Positions 7,517-14,231 of a stretch of 38,744 bases of DNA are shown in pieces (the first letter of the stretch is position 1; each line of letters begins with the position of its first letter). Origin of the DNA: an uncultured Prevotellaceae bacterium. GTDB lineage: Bacteria > Bacteroidota > Bacteroidia > Bacteroidales > Bacteroidaceae. Where the stretch lies: assembly GCA_937898415.1 (NCBI GenBank), contig CALDLA010000093.1:1-38744 (forward strand), given 5' to 3'. The notes below the pieces were generated by a model, which was given only the letters and a program-made list of their open reading frames with translations, had not been told where the DNA came from and ran no database searches. A program made the translations under genes and the position numbers.

Positions 7517-7911
7517 CTGACGAACTTTTTAGTGGTGGTGTTTCCTTTCTTGAAGATATAGAGCCCGCGGGCAGGCTTCGTGCCCTGCGGCAGTCGGCGA
7601 CCGCTCAGGTCGTAGATTTCCGTCTCAGCGTCGTTCCAGTCGGCTGCGGTAGCCTCGATGGCCGTCGTGTCGCCGTCGGCTTTGGTGTTGCTGAAGTACA
7701 TGCGCTTGAGGTCGCTCAGCGTAAACGAGGCCGACTCTGTGCCGTTGACGGCCTTCATGCTGCCGTCGGCGTAGGTGATGCTCAGTCCCTGGGCTGTCAT
7801 CGACACGGCCGTGCCGTCTTTCTTCTCGATGGTCAGGTACTTGTAGTCGGCAGCCTGAGTGGTGACGGTGCCTGCTGCGAGTAGCATGGCCATGATGGTT
7901 GTTTTCTTCAT
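7513..7911 (-). CDS. Small secreted protein with T9SS-like C-terminal motif
   Basis: This 132-aa protein is the first gene of the five-gene operon. It has a signal peptide (MKKTTIMAMLLAAGTVTTQA), a short beta-rich middle (YLTIEKKDGTAVSMTAQGLS, then SFTLSDLKRMYF), and a C-terminus IYDLSGRRLPQ...GLYIFKKGN...KKFVR. This C-terminal form resembles type A sorting domains of the type IX secretion system and recurs in three other proteins of the window. The middle segment resembles the first 70 residues of the neighbouring beta-helix protein (LTIGGRSFAVRDITKI), suggesting a shared small domain. The function is unknown. The stop overlaps the next ATG. Confidence 0.75.
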   Translation of the reverse strand: MKKTTIMAMLLAAGTVTTQAADYKYLTIEKKDGTAVSMTAQGLSITYADGSMKAVNGTESASFTLSDLKRMYFSNTKADGDTTAIEATAADWNDAETEIYDLSGRRLPQGTKPARGLYIFKKGNTTTKKFVR

Positions 7912-7938
7912 AATCGTAATCAGTTTGTTTTAACGCTG

Positions 7939-7970
7939 CAAAGATAATGAAAAAAAAGAAACGGGGCAAA
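7939..7970 (-). promoter_or_regulatory. Promoter of the five-gene sensor operon
   Basis: On the minus strand TTTG (7967-7970), a 20-nt spacer and TATCTTTG (7939-7946) form a perfect consensus. The start codon at 7911 lies 27 nt beyond the box. This should drive all genes down to the thioredoxin at 2725. Confidence 0.85.
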
Positions 7971-8004
7971 TCCGTTCAACGAATCCCCCGTTTTATTCAG
8001 CGAA

Positions 8005-8093
8005 TCACTCTTCACTCTTAACTCTTCACTTCTCACTTCTCACTTTTCACTTCTCACTTTTCACTTCTCACTTTTCACTTTTCACTTCTCACT
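8005..8093. repeat. Long GTGARAA heptamer array
   Basis: About 12 heptamers of (A)GTGARAA type (read on the minus strand) fill the gap between the lipoprotein stop and the operon promoter. It is the longest of the GTGAA arrays in this window. An imperfect GC-rich hairpin (8094-8117: AGCG/CGCT with inner GCGC/GCGC) sits between the array and the lipoprotein stop codon and may act as a weak terminator. Confidence 0.85.
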
Positions 8094-8116
8094 AGCGAAG
8101 CGCAAAGCGCGAGCGC

Positions 8117-8731
8117 TTAAAGTCCCAGCTTCTTCTTGGCCTCATTGGCAGCAGCGTCGATGGCCTCGTTGGCTTTCTCCTTTGCTTTCTCTTTGGCAGC
8201 CTCGGCAGCGTTCTCGACAGCGGCGTTGGCAGCATCAACGGCATCCTGACCGGCCTGCTTGGCAGCGTCGACGGCGTCCTGACCAGCCTGCTCGATAGCC
8301 TCACCGGCACCCTCGACGGTACTCATCAAGCTGTTGACAATGCTCTCAGCGGGAGCAGCGGTCAGCGCGTTGACAGCAGCCTGAACGGCAGCGTTGTCGC
8401 CCACCACTTCCTTAATCTTCTCGGCGTTCTCTTTCAGGAAGTCTTGAACCTTGGTCACATACTCCTTGGCAGCGTTAGGATTCTGCTTCAGAATCTCGGC
8501 AATCTTGGCCTGAACGGCCTGGATGGCCTGCTGCAGCTTGCTGGCATCCTTAGCCTCAATCGGCTCCGACAGTTGGGCGGTAGCCTCGCTGATAGCTGTT
8601 TCCAGGTCAAAAGCCTCTACTGAATCAGCTGCTGCCACCTCGTCGGCGGGAGCCTGCTGAGCCTTCTTACTGTCACACGAAGTGAATCCGATGGCCAAAG
8701 TGGCCATCACTACGAACATCAATTTTCTCAT
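8117..8731 (-). CDS. Alanine-rich lipoprotein with 11-residue helical repeats (LEA-like)
   Basis: This 204-aa protein has a lipoprotein signal (MRKLMFVVMATLAIGFTSC, lipid-modified Cys19). The rest is predicted almost entirely helical. The C-terminal third can be divided into exact 11-residue units: EAIEQAGQDAV, DAAKQAGQDAV, DAANAAVENAA, EAAKEKAKEKA, NEAIDAAANEA. Such Ala/Lys/Glu-rich undecads are typical of group 3 LEA proteins and other amphipathic helices that lie on membranes or protect proteins under stress. The true family is not recognised. AAAGGAG lies before the start codon, one of few Shine-Dalgarno-like sites here. The gene diverges from the SulP transporter. Confidence 0.75.
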   Translation of the reverse strand: MRKLMFVVMATLAIGFTSCDSKKAQQAPADEVAAADSVEAFDLETAISEATAQLSEPIEAKDASKLQQAIQAVQAKIAEILKQNPNAAKEYVTKVQDFLKENAEKIKEVVGDNAAVQAAVNALTAAPAESIVNSLMSTVEGAGEAIEQAGQDAVDAAKQAGQDAVDAANAAVENAAEAAKEKAKEKANEAIDAAANEAKKKLGL

Positions 8732-8797
8732 TTTGCTTTCTCCTTTAATTGTTAATACTAAAATGAATAATTTCTCAATATTCTTGATTTACGTCGG

Positions 8798-8805
8798 CAA
8801 ATTTA
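8798..8805 (-). promoter_or_regulatory. -7 box for the helical lipoprotein
   Basis: TAAATTTG on the minus strand, 66 nt before the start codon. No good -33 element is seen at the expected distance, so confidence is modest. Confidence 0.45.
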
Positions 8806-8834
8806 GTCTTTTTTCAAATAAGTTGTTTTTTTCT

Positions 8835-8865
8835 TTTGTGCTTTTTAACTTTTTTCTTACTTTTG
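8835..8865 (+). promoter_or_regulatory. Promoter of the SulP transporter
   Basis: TTTG (8835-8838), a 19-nt spacer and TACTTTTG (8858-8865) fit the Bacteroidota consensus. Transcription would begin near 8870. Confidence 0.75.
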
Positions 8866-8895
8866 CAGTCTGTTTTCATGATAACAAGACGAAAA

Positions 8896-10611
8896 ATGAC
8901 AACATTAGAGTTCAAGCCTAAGTTAGCACAGACGCTCAAGAATTACAGTAAGAAGCAGTTCACCACCGACCTGCTGGCCGGCGTTATCGTGGGTATCGTA
9001 GCCCTGCCGTTGGCCATCGCCTTCGGTATCGCCTCAGGTGTGACGCCTGAGAAGGGCATTATCACCGCCATCGTGGCGGGTCTCATCGTTTCTGTCCTCG
9101 GTGGTTCGAAGGTACAGATTGGCGGCCCTACGGGCGCGTTCATTATTATTATCTATGGCATTATCCAGCAGTACGGCTTCGAGGGCCTGACCATTGCCAC
9201 GCTGATGGCGGGCGTGTTCCTCATCATGTTCGGCGTACTCCACCTGGGTACCATTATCAAGTACATACCTTATCCCATCATTGTCGGCTTTACCTCGGGT
9301 ATCGCCCTCACCATCTTCACCACGCAGATTAAGGATCTCTTCGGCCTGACGATGGAGAGCGTACCCTCCGACTTCATTGAGAAGTGGATAGCCTACGTTG
9401 GTGCCTTCCCGACCATCGACCCCTGGAGCGCCGCCGTCGGCATCGGCTCCGTGGCGCTCATCGCCCTCTGGCCGAAGTTCACGCACCTCGTACCTCGTTC
9501 CTCGTTCCTTGTAAAATTGCCAGGCTCGCTGATTGCCATCATCGTCATGACCGTTGCCGCCCTGTTGCTCAAGCAGTATGCCGGTGTTACCACCATTGAG
9601 ACCATCGGCGACCGCTTCTCCATATCCAACGTGCTGCCCGAGGCGCAGATGCCCGTGCTGTCGTGGGAAACCATAAAAGGACTGGTGTCGCCCGCTATCA
9701 CCATCGCCATCCTTGGTGCCATCGAATCGTTGCTTTCGGCCACCGTGGCCGATGGTGTTATCGGCGACCGCCATTCCTCTAATACCGAGCTCATTGCCCA
9801 GGGCGTGGCCAACCTCGCCTCGCCCCTCTTCGGCGGTATCCCCGCCACCGGTGCCATTGCCCGTACGATGACCAATATCAATAATGGTGGCCGTACCCCT
9901 GTGGCTGGCATCATCCATGCAGCCGTGCTGCTGCTCATCTTCCTTTTCCTCATGCCCTTGGCCCAGTACATCCCGATGGCCTGTCTGGCTGGTGTGCTCG
10001 TCATCGTCAGCTACGGCATGAGCGGATGGCGTTCGTTCACCAGCATCATGAAGAACCCCAAGAGCGACGTCATCGTGCTCTGGGTCACCTTCCTGCTGAC
10101 CGTCATCTTCGACCTCACCGTCGCCATCGAGGTGGGACTTATCTGCGCCTGTCTGCTCTTCATGCGCCGTATGGCTGAGACCACCGACGTCAAGGTTATC
10201 AGCGACGAGATCAATCCCGCCGAGGAGGAAAGTGACTTCCAGCTGGGCAATCTCGAGCACCTGACCATTCCCGAGGGTGTCGAGGTATACGAAATCAACG
10301 GTCCCTACTTCTTCGGAGCAGGTAATAAGTTTGAGGAAATCATGGGAGCGCTGGGTCGCGGAGGCCGTCCCAAGGTGCGTATCATCCGTATGAGAAAGGT
10401 GCCTTTCGTCGACTCCACAGGCATCCACAACCTCACAAACCTCTGTCTTATGTCGCAGCGTGAGGGCATCCAGGTCGTCCTTTCCGGCGTTAACGAAAAG
10501 GTGCAGGCTGTCCTCCACCGTGCCAAGTTCGACGAGTTGGTAGGCTCAGAAAACATCTGTTCGCACATCAACATCGCCCTTGACCGCGCTGGTCAGCTTG
10601 CGGCTAAGTAA
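8896..10611 (+). CDS. SulP-family anion transporter with C-terminal STAS domain
   Basis: This 571-aa inner-membrane protein begins with a short cytoplasmic N-terminus (NYSKKQFTTDLLAGVIVG), then the SulP signature region (ALPLAIAFGIASGVTPEKGI, QIGGPTGAFIIII). Helices continue to about residue 435. A STAS domain follows (about 440-571) with the VDSTGIHNL motif, where the serine can be a phosphorylation site. SulP proteins move sulfate, bicarbonate or other anions; the substrate is not readable here. The ATG at 8896 is preferred. An in-frame ATG at 8878 is also possible, but it would leave only a few leader bases after the promoter. Residues about 197-206 are encoded by a four-copy ACCTCGT array. 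Confidence 0.9.
   Translation: MTTLEFKPKLAQTLKNYSKKQFTTDLLAGVIVGIVALPLAIAFGIASGVTPEKGIITAIVAGLIVSVLGGSKVQIGGPTGAFIIIIYGIIQQYGFEGLTIATLMAGVFLIMFGVLHLGTIIKYIPYPIIVGFTSGIALTIFTTQIKDLFGLTMESVPSDFIEKWIAYVGAFPTIDPWSAAVGIGSVALIALWPKFTHLVPRSSFLVKLPGSLIAIIVMTVAALLLKQYAGVTTIETIGDRFSISNVLPEAQMPVLSWETIKGLVSPAITIAILGAIESLLSATVADGVIGDRHSSNTELIAQGVANLASPLFGGIPATGAIARTMTNINNGGRTPVAGIIHAAVLLLIFLFLMPLAQYIPMACLAGVLVIVSYGMSGWRSFTSIMKNPKSDVIVLWVTFLLTVIFDLTVAIEVGLICACLLFMRRMAETTDVKVISDEINPAEEESDFQLGNLEHLTIPEGVEVYEINGPYFFGAGNKFEEIMGALGRGGRPKVRIIRMRKVPFVDSTGIHNLTNLCLMSQREGIQVVLSGVNEKVQAVLHRAKFDELVGSENICSHINIALDRAGQLAAK
9485..9512 (+). repeat. Four-heptamer array (ACCTCGT) inside the SulP gene
   Basis: Four consecutive 7-bp units: ACCTCGT, ACCTCGT, TCCTCGT, TCCTTGT. 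They encode roughly HLVPRSSFLV, between transmembrane segments. The same heptamer family occurs at 36780-36807 in the sulfatase gene. Confidence 0.75.
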
Positions 10612-10631
10612 ATAGATGATAAAGCTTTGAC

Positions 10632-11006
10632 TTAATATAGTCTAAACATTCGTTCCATCGGCTGCCATTTCTCGTCGCTGCGGGCGTCGGCTGCGCAGCC
10701 TTGGAACTTTGAAACGAAGGCTTCCCACTCAGCCTGTCTCGGCAGCGTGGCCAGTCGGGCCATTGCCTCTTCCCAGTCGAAGTCGGCTGGGGCGTCGACA
10801 ATCATCACCAGTCGGTTGCCCAGCATATACAGTTCCATCTCCAGGATGCCCACCTCCCTGATGCCGTCGCGGATCTCCTTCCAGTGGTATTCCTCGGAAT
10901 GCCACTTCCGATACTGCACCATCAGCTGCGGGTCATCGCTGATTTCCAGGAACTGTACGTAACGCTTCACGCGTCCCTCCGTTATTCTCTGACTATATCC
11001 TTCCAT
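10632..11006 (-). CDS. rhaM: L-rhamnose mutarotase-like protein (RhaM/DUF718 family)
   Basis: This 124-aa protein has the small ferredoxin-like alpha/beta layout of the RhaM family: VKRYVQFLEISDD at the start, the conserved YRKWHSEEYHWKEIRDGIREVG segment with its His, then ILEMELYMLGNRLVMIVDAP and a C-terminal WEAFVSKFQG...WQPMERMFRL. RhaM interconverts alpha and beta anomers of L-rhamnose. No other rhamnose genes are nearby, so the substrate may differ. It starts 7 nt after the GlmM stop and ends the operon. The ATG at 11006 is used because upstream residues read into glmM sequence. Confidence 0.75.
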   Translation of the reverse strand: MEGYSQRITEGRVKRYVQFLEISDDPQLMVQYRKWHSEEYHWKEIRDGIREVGILEMELYMLGNRLVMIVDAPADFDWEEAMARLATLPRQAEWEAFVSKFQGCAADARSDEKWQPMERMFRLY

Positions 11007-11013
11007 GATGTTT

Positions 11014-12387
11014 CTACTGCATATCGTAGACCACCTGCATGAGGCGTTTGCCGAGTTCGTCGGCCTCCTCGATGGTCTGAGCCTCGCTGTAGACGCGGAT
11101 GATGGGCTCGGTGTTCGACTTGCGCAGGTGAACCCAGCGGGTGGGGAAGTCAATTTTCACACCGTCGATGTCGTTGACCTGAGCCTCGGGGTCTTGGGCG
11201 AACATCTCCTTTACCTTTATTAATATAGCGTCGACGTCGGTCTCGGGGGTGAGGTCGATGCGGTTCTTGGCTATCTGGTAGTCGGGGAACGTCTTTCTCA
11301 GTTCGCTGACGGTGCAGTCTTTCTGTGCTAAGCTACTGAGGAAGAGGGCGATGCCTACGAGGGCGTCGCGGCCGTAGTGGCTCTCAGGATAGATGACGCC
11401 ACCGTTGCCTTCGCCGCCGATGACGGCTCCCACTTCCTTCATCTTCGTGGTGACGTTGACCTCGCCGACGGCAGCAGCAGTATACTGGCTGCCGTGACGC
11501 TCGGTGACGTCTCTTAGCGCGCGTGTAGAAGAAAGGTTCGAAACGGTGTTACCCTTGTCGTGGGCCAGCACATAGTCGGCGACGCTAACGAGGGTATATT
11601 CCTCGCCGAACATCCGTCCGTCCTCGCAGATAAAGGCGAGACGGTCGACATCGGGGTCGACGACGATGCCCAGGTCGAAGTCGCCTGACTTCATGCGCTC
11701 CATGATGCCCTGCAGGTTCTTCTCAAGGGGTTCGGGATTATGGGCGAACTGGCCGGTACACTCACCGTTGAGTATCTCATAGCTGACGCCGAGAGCCTCG
11801 AACAGCTGAGGCAGGATGATGCCGCCGACGGAGTTGATGGTATCGGCGCAGACGCGGAACTTGCGCTTCTTGATAGCCTCGACGTCAGCCAGCCGCAACT
11901 GGAGTACGCTGTCAACGTGGCGCTGGTTCATGGTGTCATCAAAGGTGACGTGACCCAGCTGCTCGACGGGAGCGTAGTCGAAGTCCTCGGCCTCGGCTAT
12001 GCGCAGCACCTCGGCACCGTCGGCAGCCGTCAGGAACTCACCCTCGCTGTTCAGCAGCTTCAGGGCGTTCCACTGGGTGGGGTTGTGCGAGGCGGTGATG
12101 ATGATGCCGCCGTCGGCCTTATGCCAGCGCACGGCCAGCTCGGTGGTCGGTGTGGTGGCTAGTCCGATGTCGATGACCTCGTAGCCCATGCCGACAAGGG
12201 TGCCGCAGACGACGTCGCGGACCATAGGGCCCGAGATGCGGCCATCGCGACCGACAACAATTTTTTTGCCTCGGATAAACGTGGCGTATGCCGTTGTAAA
12301 CTTAACGATGTCTAAGGGGTTGAGCGTATCGCCCGTATGTCCGCCGATAGTACCGCGGATGCCTGAAATGGATTTGATAAGTGTCAT
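11014..12387 (-). CDS. glmM: Phosphoglucosamine mutase (GlmM-like phosphohexomutase)
   Basis: This 457-aa alpha-D-phosphohexomutase has the four expected sites: phosphoserine loop TASHNP (Ser100), metal loop DPDVDR (244-249), sugar-binding GEGNGG near 334-339, and phosphate-binding RKSNTEPIIR near 428-437. In Bacteroidota this form is generally annotated as GlmM, converting glucosamine-6-phosphate to glucosamine-1-phosphate for UDP-GlcNAc, peptidoglycan and LPS. A phosphomannomutase or phosphoglucomutase activity cannot be excluded from sequence. It starts 6 nt after the DUF4827 gene. The mutase, DUF4827 and DHH order is, as I recall, also seen in Bacteroides. Confidence 0.88.
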   Translation of the reverse strand: MTLIKSISGIRGTIGGHTGDTLNPLDIVKFTTAYATFIRGKKIVVGRDGRISGPMVRDVVCGTLVGMGYEVIDIGLATTPTTELAVRWHKADGGIIITASHNPTQWNALKLLNSEGEFLTAADGAEVLRIAEAEDFDYAPVEQLGHVTFDDTMNQRHVDSVLQLRLADVEAIKKRKFRVCADTINSVGGIILPQLFEALGVSYEILNGECTGQFAHNPEPLEKNLQGIMERMKSGDFDLGIVVDPDVDRLAFICEDGRMFGEEYTLVSVADYVLAHDKGNTVSNLSSTRALRDVTERHGSQYTAAAVGEVNVTTKMKEVGAVIGGEGNGGVIYPESHYGRDALVGIALFLSSLAQKDCTVSELRKTFPDYQIAKNRIDLTPETDVDAILIKVKEMFAQDPEAQVNDIDGVKIDFPTRWVHLRKSNTEPIIRVYSEAQTIEEADELGKRLMQVVYDMQ

Positions 12388-12393
12388 AGTAGG

Positions 12394-13023
12394 TTATCTT
12401 CCTCTTTGATAAATAATGTCGTAGAAATAGGGCTTGACGTTCGACTTGGCATTACTGGTAGTGCCCTGCGAGTGGGGCACAATAAGGCGGACGCGAGCCA
12501 GCTCGTCGTCGGGATTCATCAGTCGTCCTATCTTGATATAATTGTAAGGTACGAGCCAGCCTTCGGGCACGCCTGAACCGTAGGTCAAGTACATCATGCC
12601 GCTGATGTAGGAGGCGGTGTATGTGCTGCCTGCCTTGGTGACGTTCATGATGTCGGGGTCGTAGACGGACTCCGGGTCGTTGTTGGTGAGAATCGATCCG
12701 TCCTGTATGCCCAGTTCCGTGAATCGGCAGATGACGCTGAGCGACTCGCCGTCCTTGATCTTCATGCCGCAGCCCTCTCGGAGAATCTGCATGTATACGC
12801 CACTTTTACTGAGGTAGACAAACTGCTTGTCGCCGATGGTGATGTCGCCCTGTTCGTGAAACTGTGTCTCGTCGATGATGACAAAGCTGGAGTCGGCAAT
12901 GAACTGGCGGATGTTGTTGCGCTCCTTTTCCTTGAGTTCGCCGTAGGTCTCATAGTCGTCGCAGGCTACTGTCAGCAACATGGCCAGTACGGCAAACGTA
13001 TAGATGATTTTTCTCATAGTCAT
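12394..13023 (-). CDS. DUF4827-family lipoprotein
   Basis: This 209-aa lipoprotein has a lipobox LLTVAC followed by DDYETYGELKEKERNNIRQFI. The rest is beta-rich, with YLSKSGVYMQILREGCG and GSGVPEGWLVPYNYIKIGR, matching the Bacteroidota-restricted DUF4827 family. The layout recalls FKBP-type peptidyl-prolyl isomerases, but enzymatic residues cannot be assigned. It probably sits in the periplasm or outer membrane. The start could be either of two ATGs two codons apart. It has its own -7 box and leads into glmM with a 6-nt gap. Confidence 0.82.
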   Translation of the reverse strand: MTMRKIIYTFAVLAMLLTVACDDYETYGELKEKERNNIRQFIADSSFVIIDETQFHEQGDITIGDKQFVYLSKSGVYMQILREGCGMKIKDGESLSVICRFTELGIQDGSILTNNDPESVYDPDIMNVTKAGSTYTASYISGMMYLTYGSGVPEGWLVPYNYIKIGRLMNPDDELARVRLIVPHSQGTTSNAKSNVKPYFYDIIYQRGR

Positions 13024-13036
13024 GTGAATTTGGCTG

Positions 13037-13044
13037 CAAAGTTA
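13037..13044 (-). promoter_or_regulatory. -7 box for DUF4827-glmM-rhaM
   Basis: TAACTTTG on the minus strand ends 13 nt before the DUF4827 start. The -33 position (about 13065) has no TTTG and is occupied by an AAGGAGTWW repeat. Confidence 0.55.
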
Positions 13045-13053
13045 CAACTTTTT

Positions 13054-13071
13054 AAGGAGTATAAGGAGTTA
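13054..13071. repeat. AAGGAGTWW nonamer pair
   Basis: Two adjacent nonamers, AAGGAGTAT and AAGGAGTTA, lie in the promoter gap between nrnA and DUF4827. A related pair (ACTCCTT repeated, opposite orientation) lies at 38253-38267 across the stop codon of the last gene. Confidence 0.6.
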
Positions 13072-13088
13072 ATGACAATAGTTTTGAA

Positions 13089-14123
13089 CTACTTTAACAA
13101 ACTTTCGTAAGCCGCGATGGCCTGCTGTGCTATCTTGACGGCCTCGTCGATGGAGCAGTACAGCCGACCGCCGGAGGCATTGAGGTGGCCGCCGCCGTTG
13201 AAGAACTCGGCTGCCATCTTGTTGCAGGGGAAGTCATCAACCGAACGCAGGGACACCCACACCAGGTTGTCCTTGTCAGTATCCTCGCGCAGCGAGATGC
13301 TCAGCTTGTGCCCCTTGATCTGAAGCGGCATGTTTACCAGTCCCTCGGCATCGCCTTTGACAAAGTGGAAACGCTTCAGGTCCTCACGGCGCAAGGCGTA
13401 GTAGGAGGCGTGGCGCTCGCTGTCGACCACCAGGCGCTCCAGCATGACGAAGCCCGTCAGCCGCAGGCGATTCTCCGAGAAGTTATGGTAGACGTTGCGG
13501 TAGATGCGGTCCTTGTTGATGCCCTTCGTCAGCAGTTGCGAGATGATGTAGTAGATAGCCGGGTCGCACGAGTTATAGGTGAAGCCGCCGGTGTCGGTCA
13601 TCATACCGCAGTAGATGGGTGTGGCGAAGTGCTTCTTCAGCTGATCGAAGCCGCCGAGCTGCCACACCAGTCGGAACACTAGTTCCGAGGTCGACGACGC
13701 TTCGGGGCAACTGACGGTCAGTACCGTCTCGACGTCGGGGCCTAAGTGGTGGTCGATGAGCACCTTCTTGGCAGGAGCATTGCGAAGTACAGCCTCCATC
13801 TCGTCGACGCGGGCCGGTGTGTTGAAGTCCAGGCAGAAGATGAGGTCGGCAATCTTGAACAGCAGGTCGGCCTGTTCGCGGTGCTTGTCGTAGCGTACAA
13901 TCTTCTCCGAGTTAGGCAACCAGTGCAGATAGTCAGGGTATTGGTCGGGAACGATGATGGTAGGCTCCTTGCCCTGTAGCTTGAGGAATTCTGCCCATCC
14001 CAGCGACGAGCCGATGGCGTCGCCGTCGGCATTCTGGTGGCAGGTGATGATAATGTTCTGGGCTTCGGCTATCAGCCCTTTCAGCAGACTCTGCTGCTCG
14101 TCAGAAAGTATATTTTTCAGCAT
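13089..14123 (-). CDS. nrnA: NrnA-type DHH phosphoesterase (oligoribonuclease / pAp phosphatase)
   Basis: This 344-aa protein has the DHH family motifs: CHQNADGDAIGSS (near 29-40), a conserved Asp in FCLDFN (near 99), IDHH (Asp124-His125-His126), and MMTDTGGF. A DHHA1 domain ends with FFNGGGHLNASGG. NrnA degrades very short RNAs and dephosphorylates 3'-phosphoadenosine-5'-phosphate, using Mn2+ in the cytoplasm. The length matches the family. Its promoter box lies 8 nt before the ATG, so the mRNA would be nearly leaderless. It diverges from the glycoside hydrolase gene. Confidence 0.92.
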   Translation of the reverse strand: MLKNILSDEQQSLLKGLIAEAQNIIITCHQNADGDAIGSSLGWAEFLKLQGKEPTIIVPDQYPDYLHWLPNSEKIVRYDKHREQADLLFKIADLIFCLDFNTPARVDEMEAVLRNAPAKKVLIDHHLGPDVETVLTVSCPEASSTSELVFRLVWQLGGFDQLKKHFATPIYCGMMTDTGGFTYNSCDPAIYYIISQLLTKGINKDRIYRNVYHNFSENRLRLTGFVMLERLVVDSERHASYYALRREDLKRFHFVKGDAEGLVNMPLQIKGHKLSISLREDTDKDNLVWVSLRSVDDFPCNKMAAEFFNGGGHLNASGGRLYCSIDEAVKIAQQAIAAYESLLK

Positions 14124-14131
14124 ATTGGGCG

Positions 14132-14139
14132 CAAAGGTA
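14132..14139 (-). promoter_or_regulatory. -7 box for nrnA
   Basis: TACCTTTG on the minus strand, 8 nt before the ATG at 14123. There is no clear -33 box; the upstream sequence is a GTGAA-type array shared with the divergent promoter. Confidence 0.55.
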
Positions 14140-14143
14140 CGAA

Positions 14144-14177
14144 AAAAAGTGAAAAGAGAGAAGTGAAAATTGAAAAA
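14144..14177. repeat. GTGAAAA array between divergent promoters
   Basis: Degenerate copies of GTGAAAA lie exactly between the nrnA and glycoside hydrolase -7 boxes, where both -33 elements would be expected. Confidence 0.65.
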
Positions 14178-14184
14178 ATAATCG

Positions 14185-14192
14185 TAACTTTG
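14185..14192 (+). promoter_or_regulatory. -7 box for the glycoside hydrolase gene
   Basis: TAACTTTG preceded by cg and followed by CA, 39 nt before the ATG at 14232. The -33 region is A-rich repeat without TTTG. Confidence 0.6.
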
Positions 14193-14231
14193 CAGCCGTA
14201 ACGCCTAAAACGAATAACTAATAACCAAGAT

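Noticed and set aside
9034..10518. 494-codon open frame antisense to the SulP gene
   Set aside because: The translation is low-complexity and rich in His, Asp and Gly, mirroring codon bias of the real gene. It has no signal, domain or promoter.
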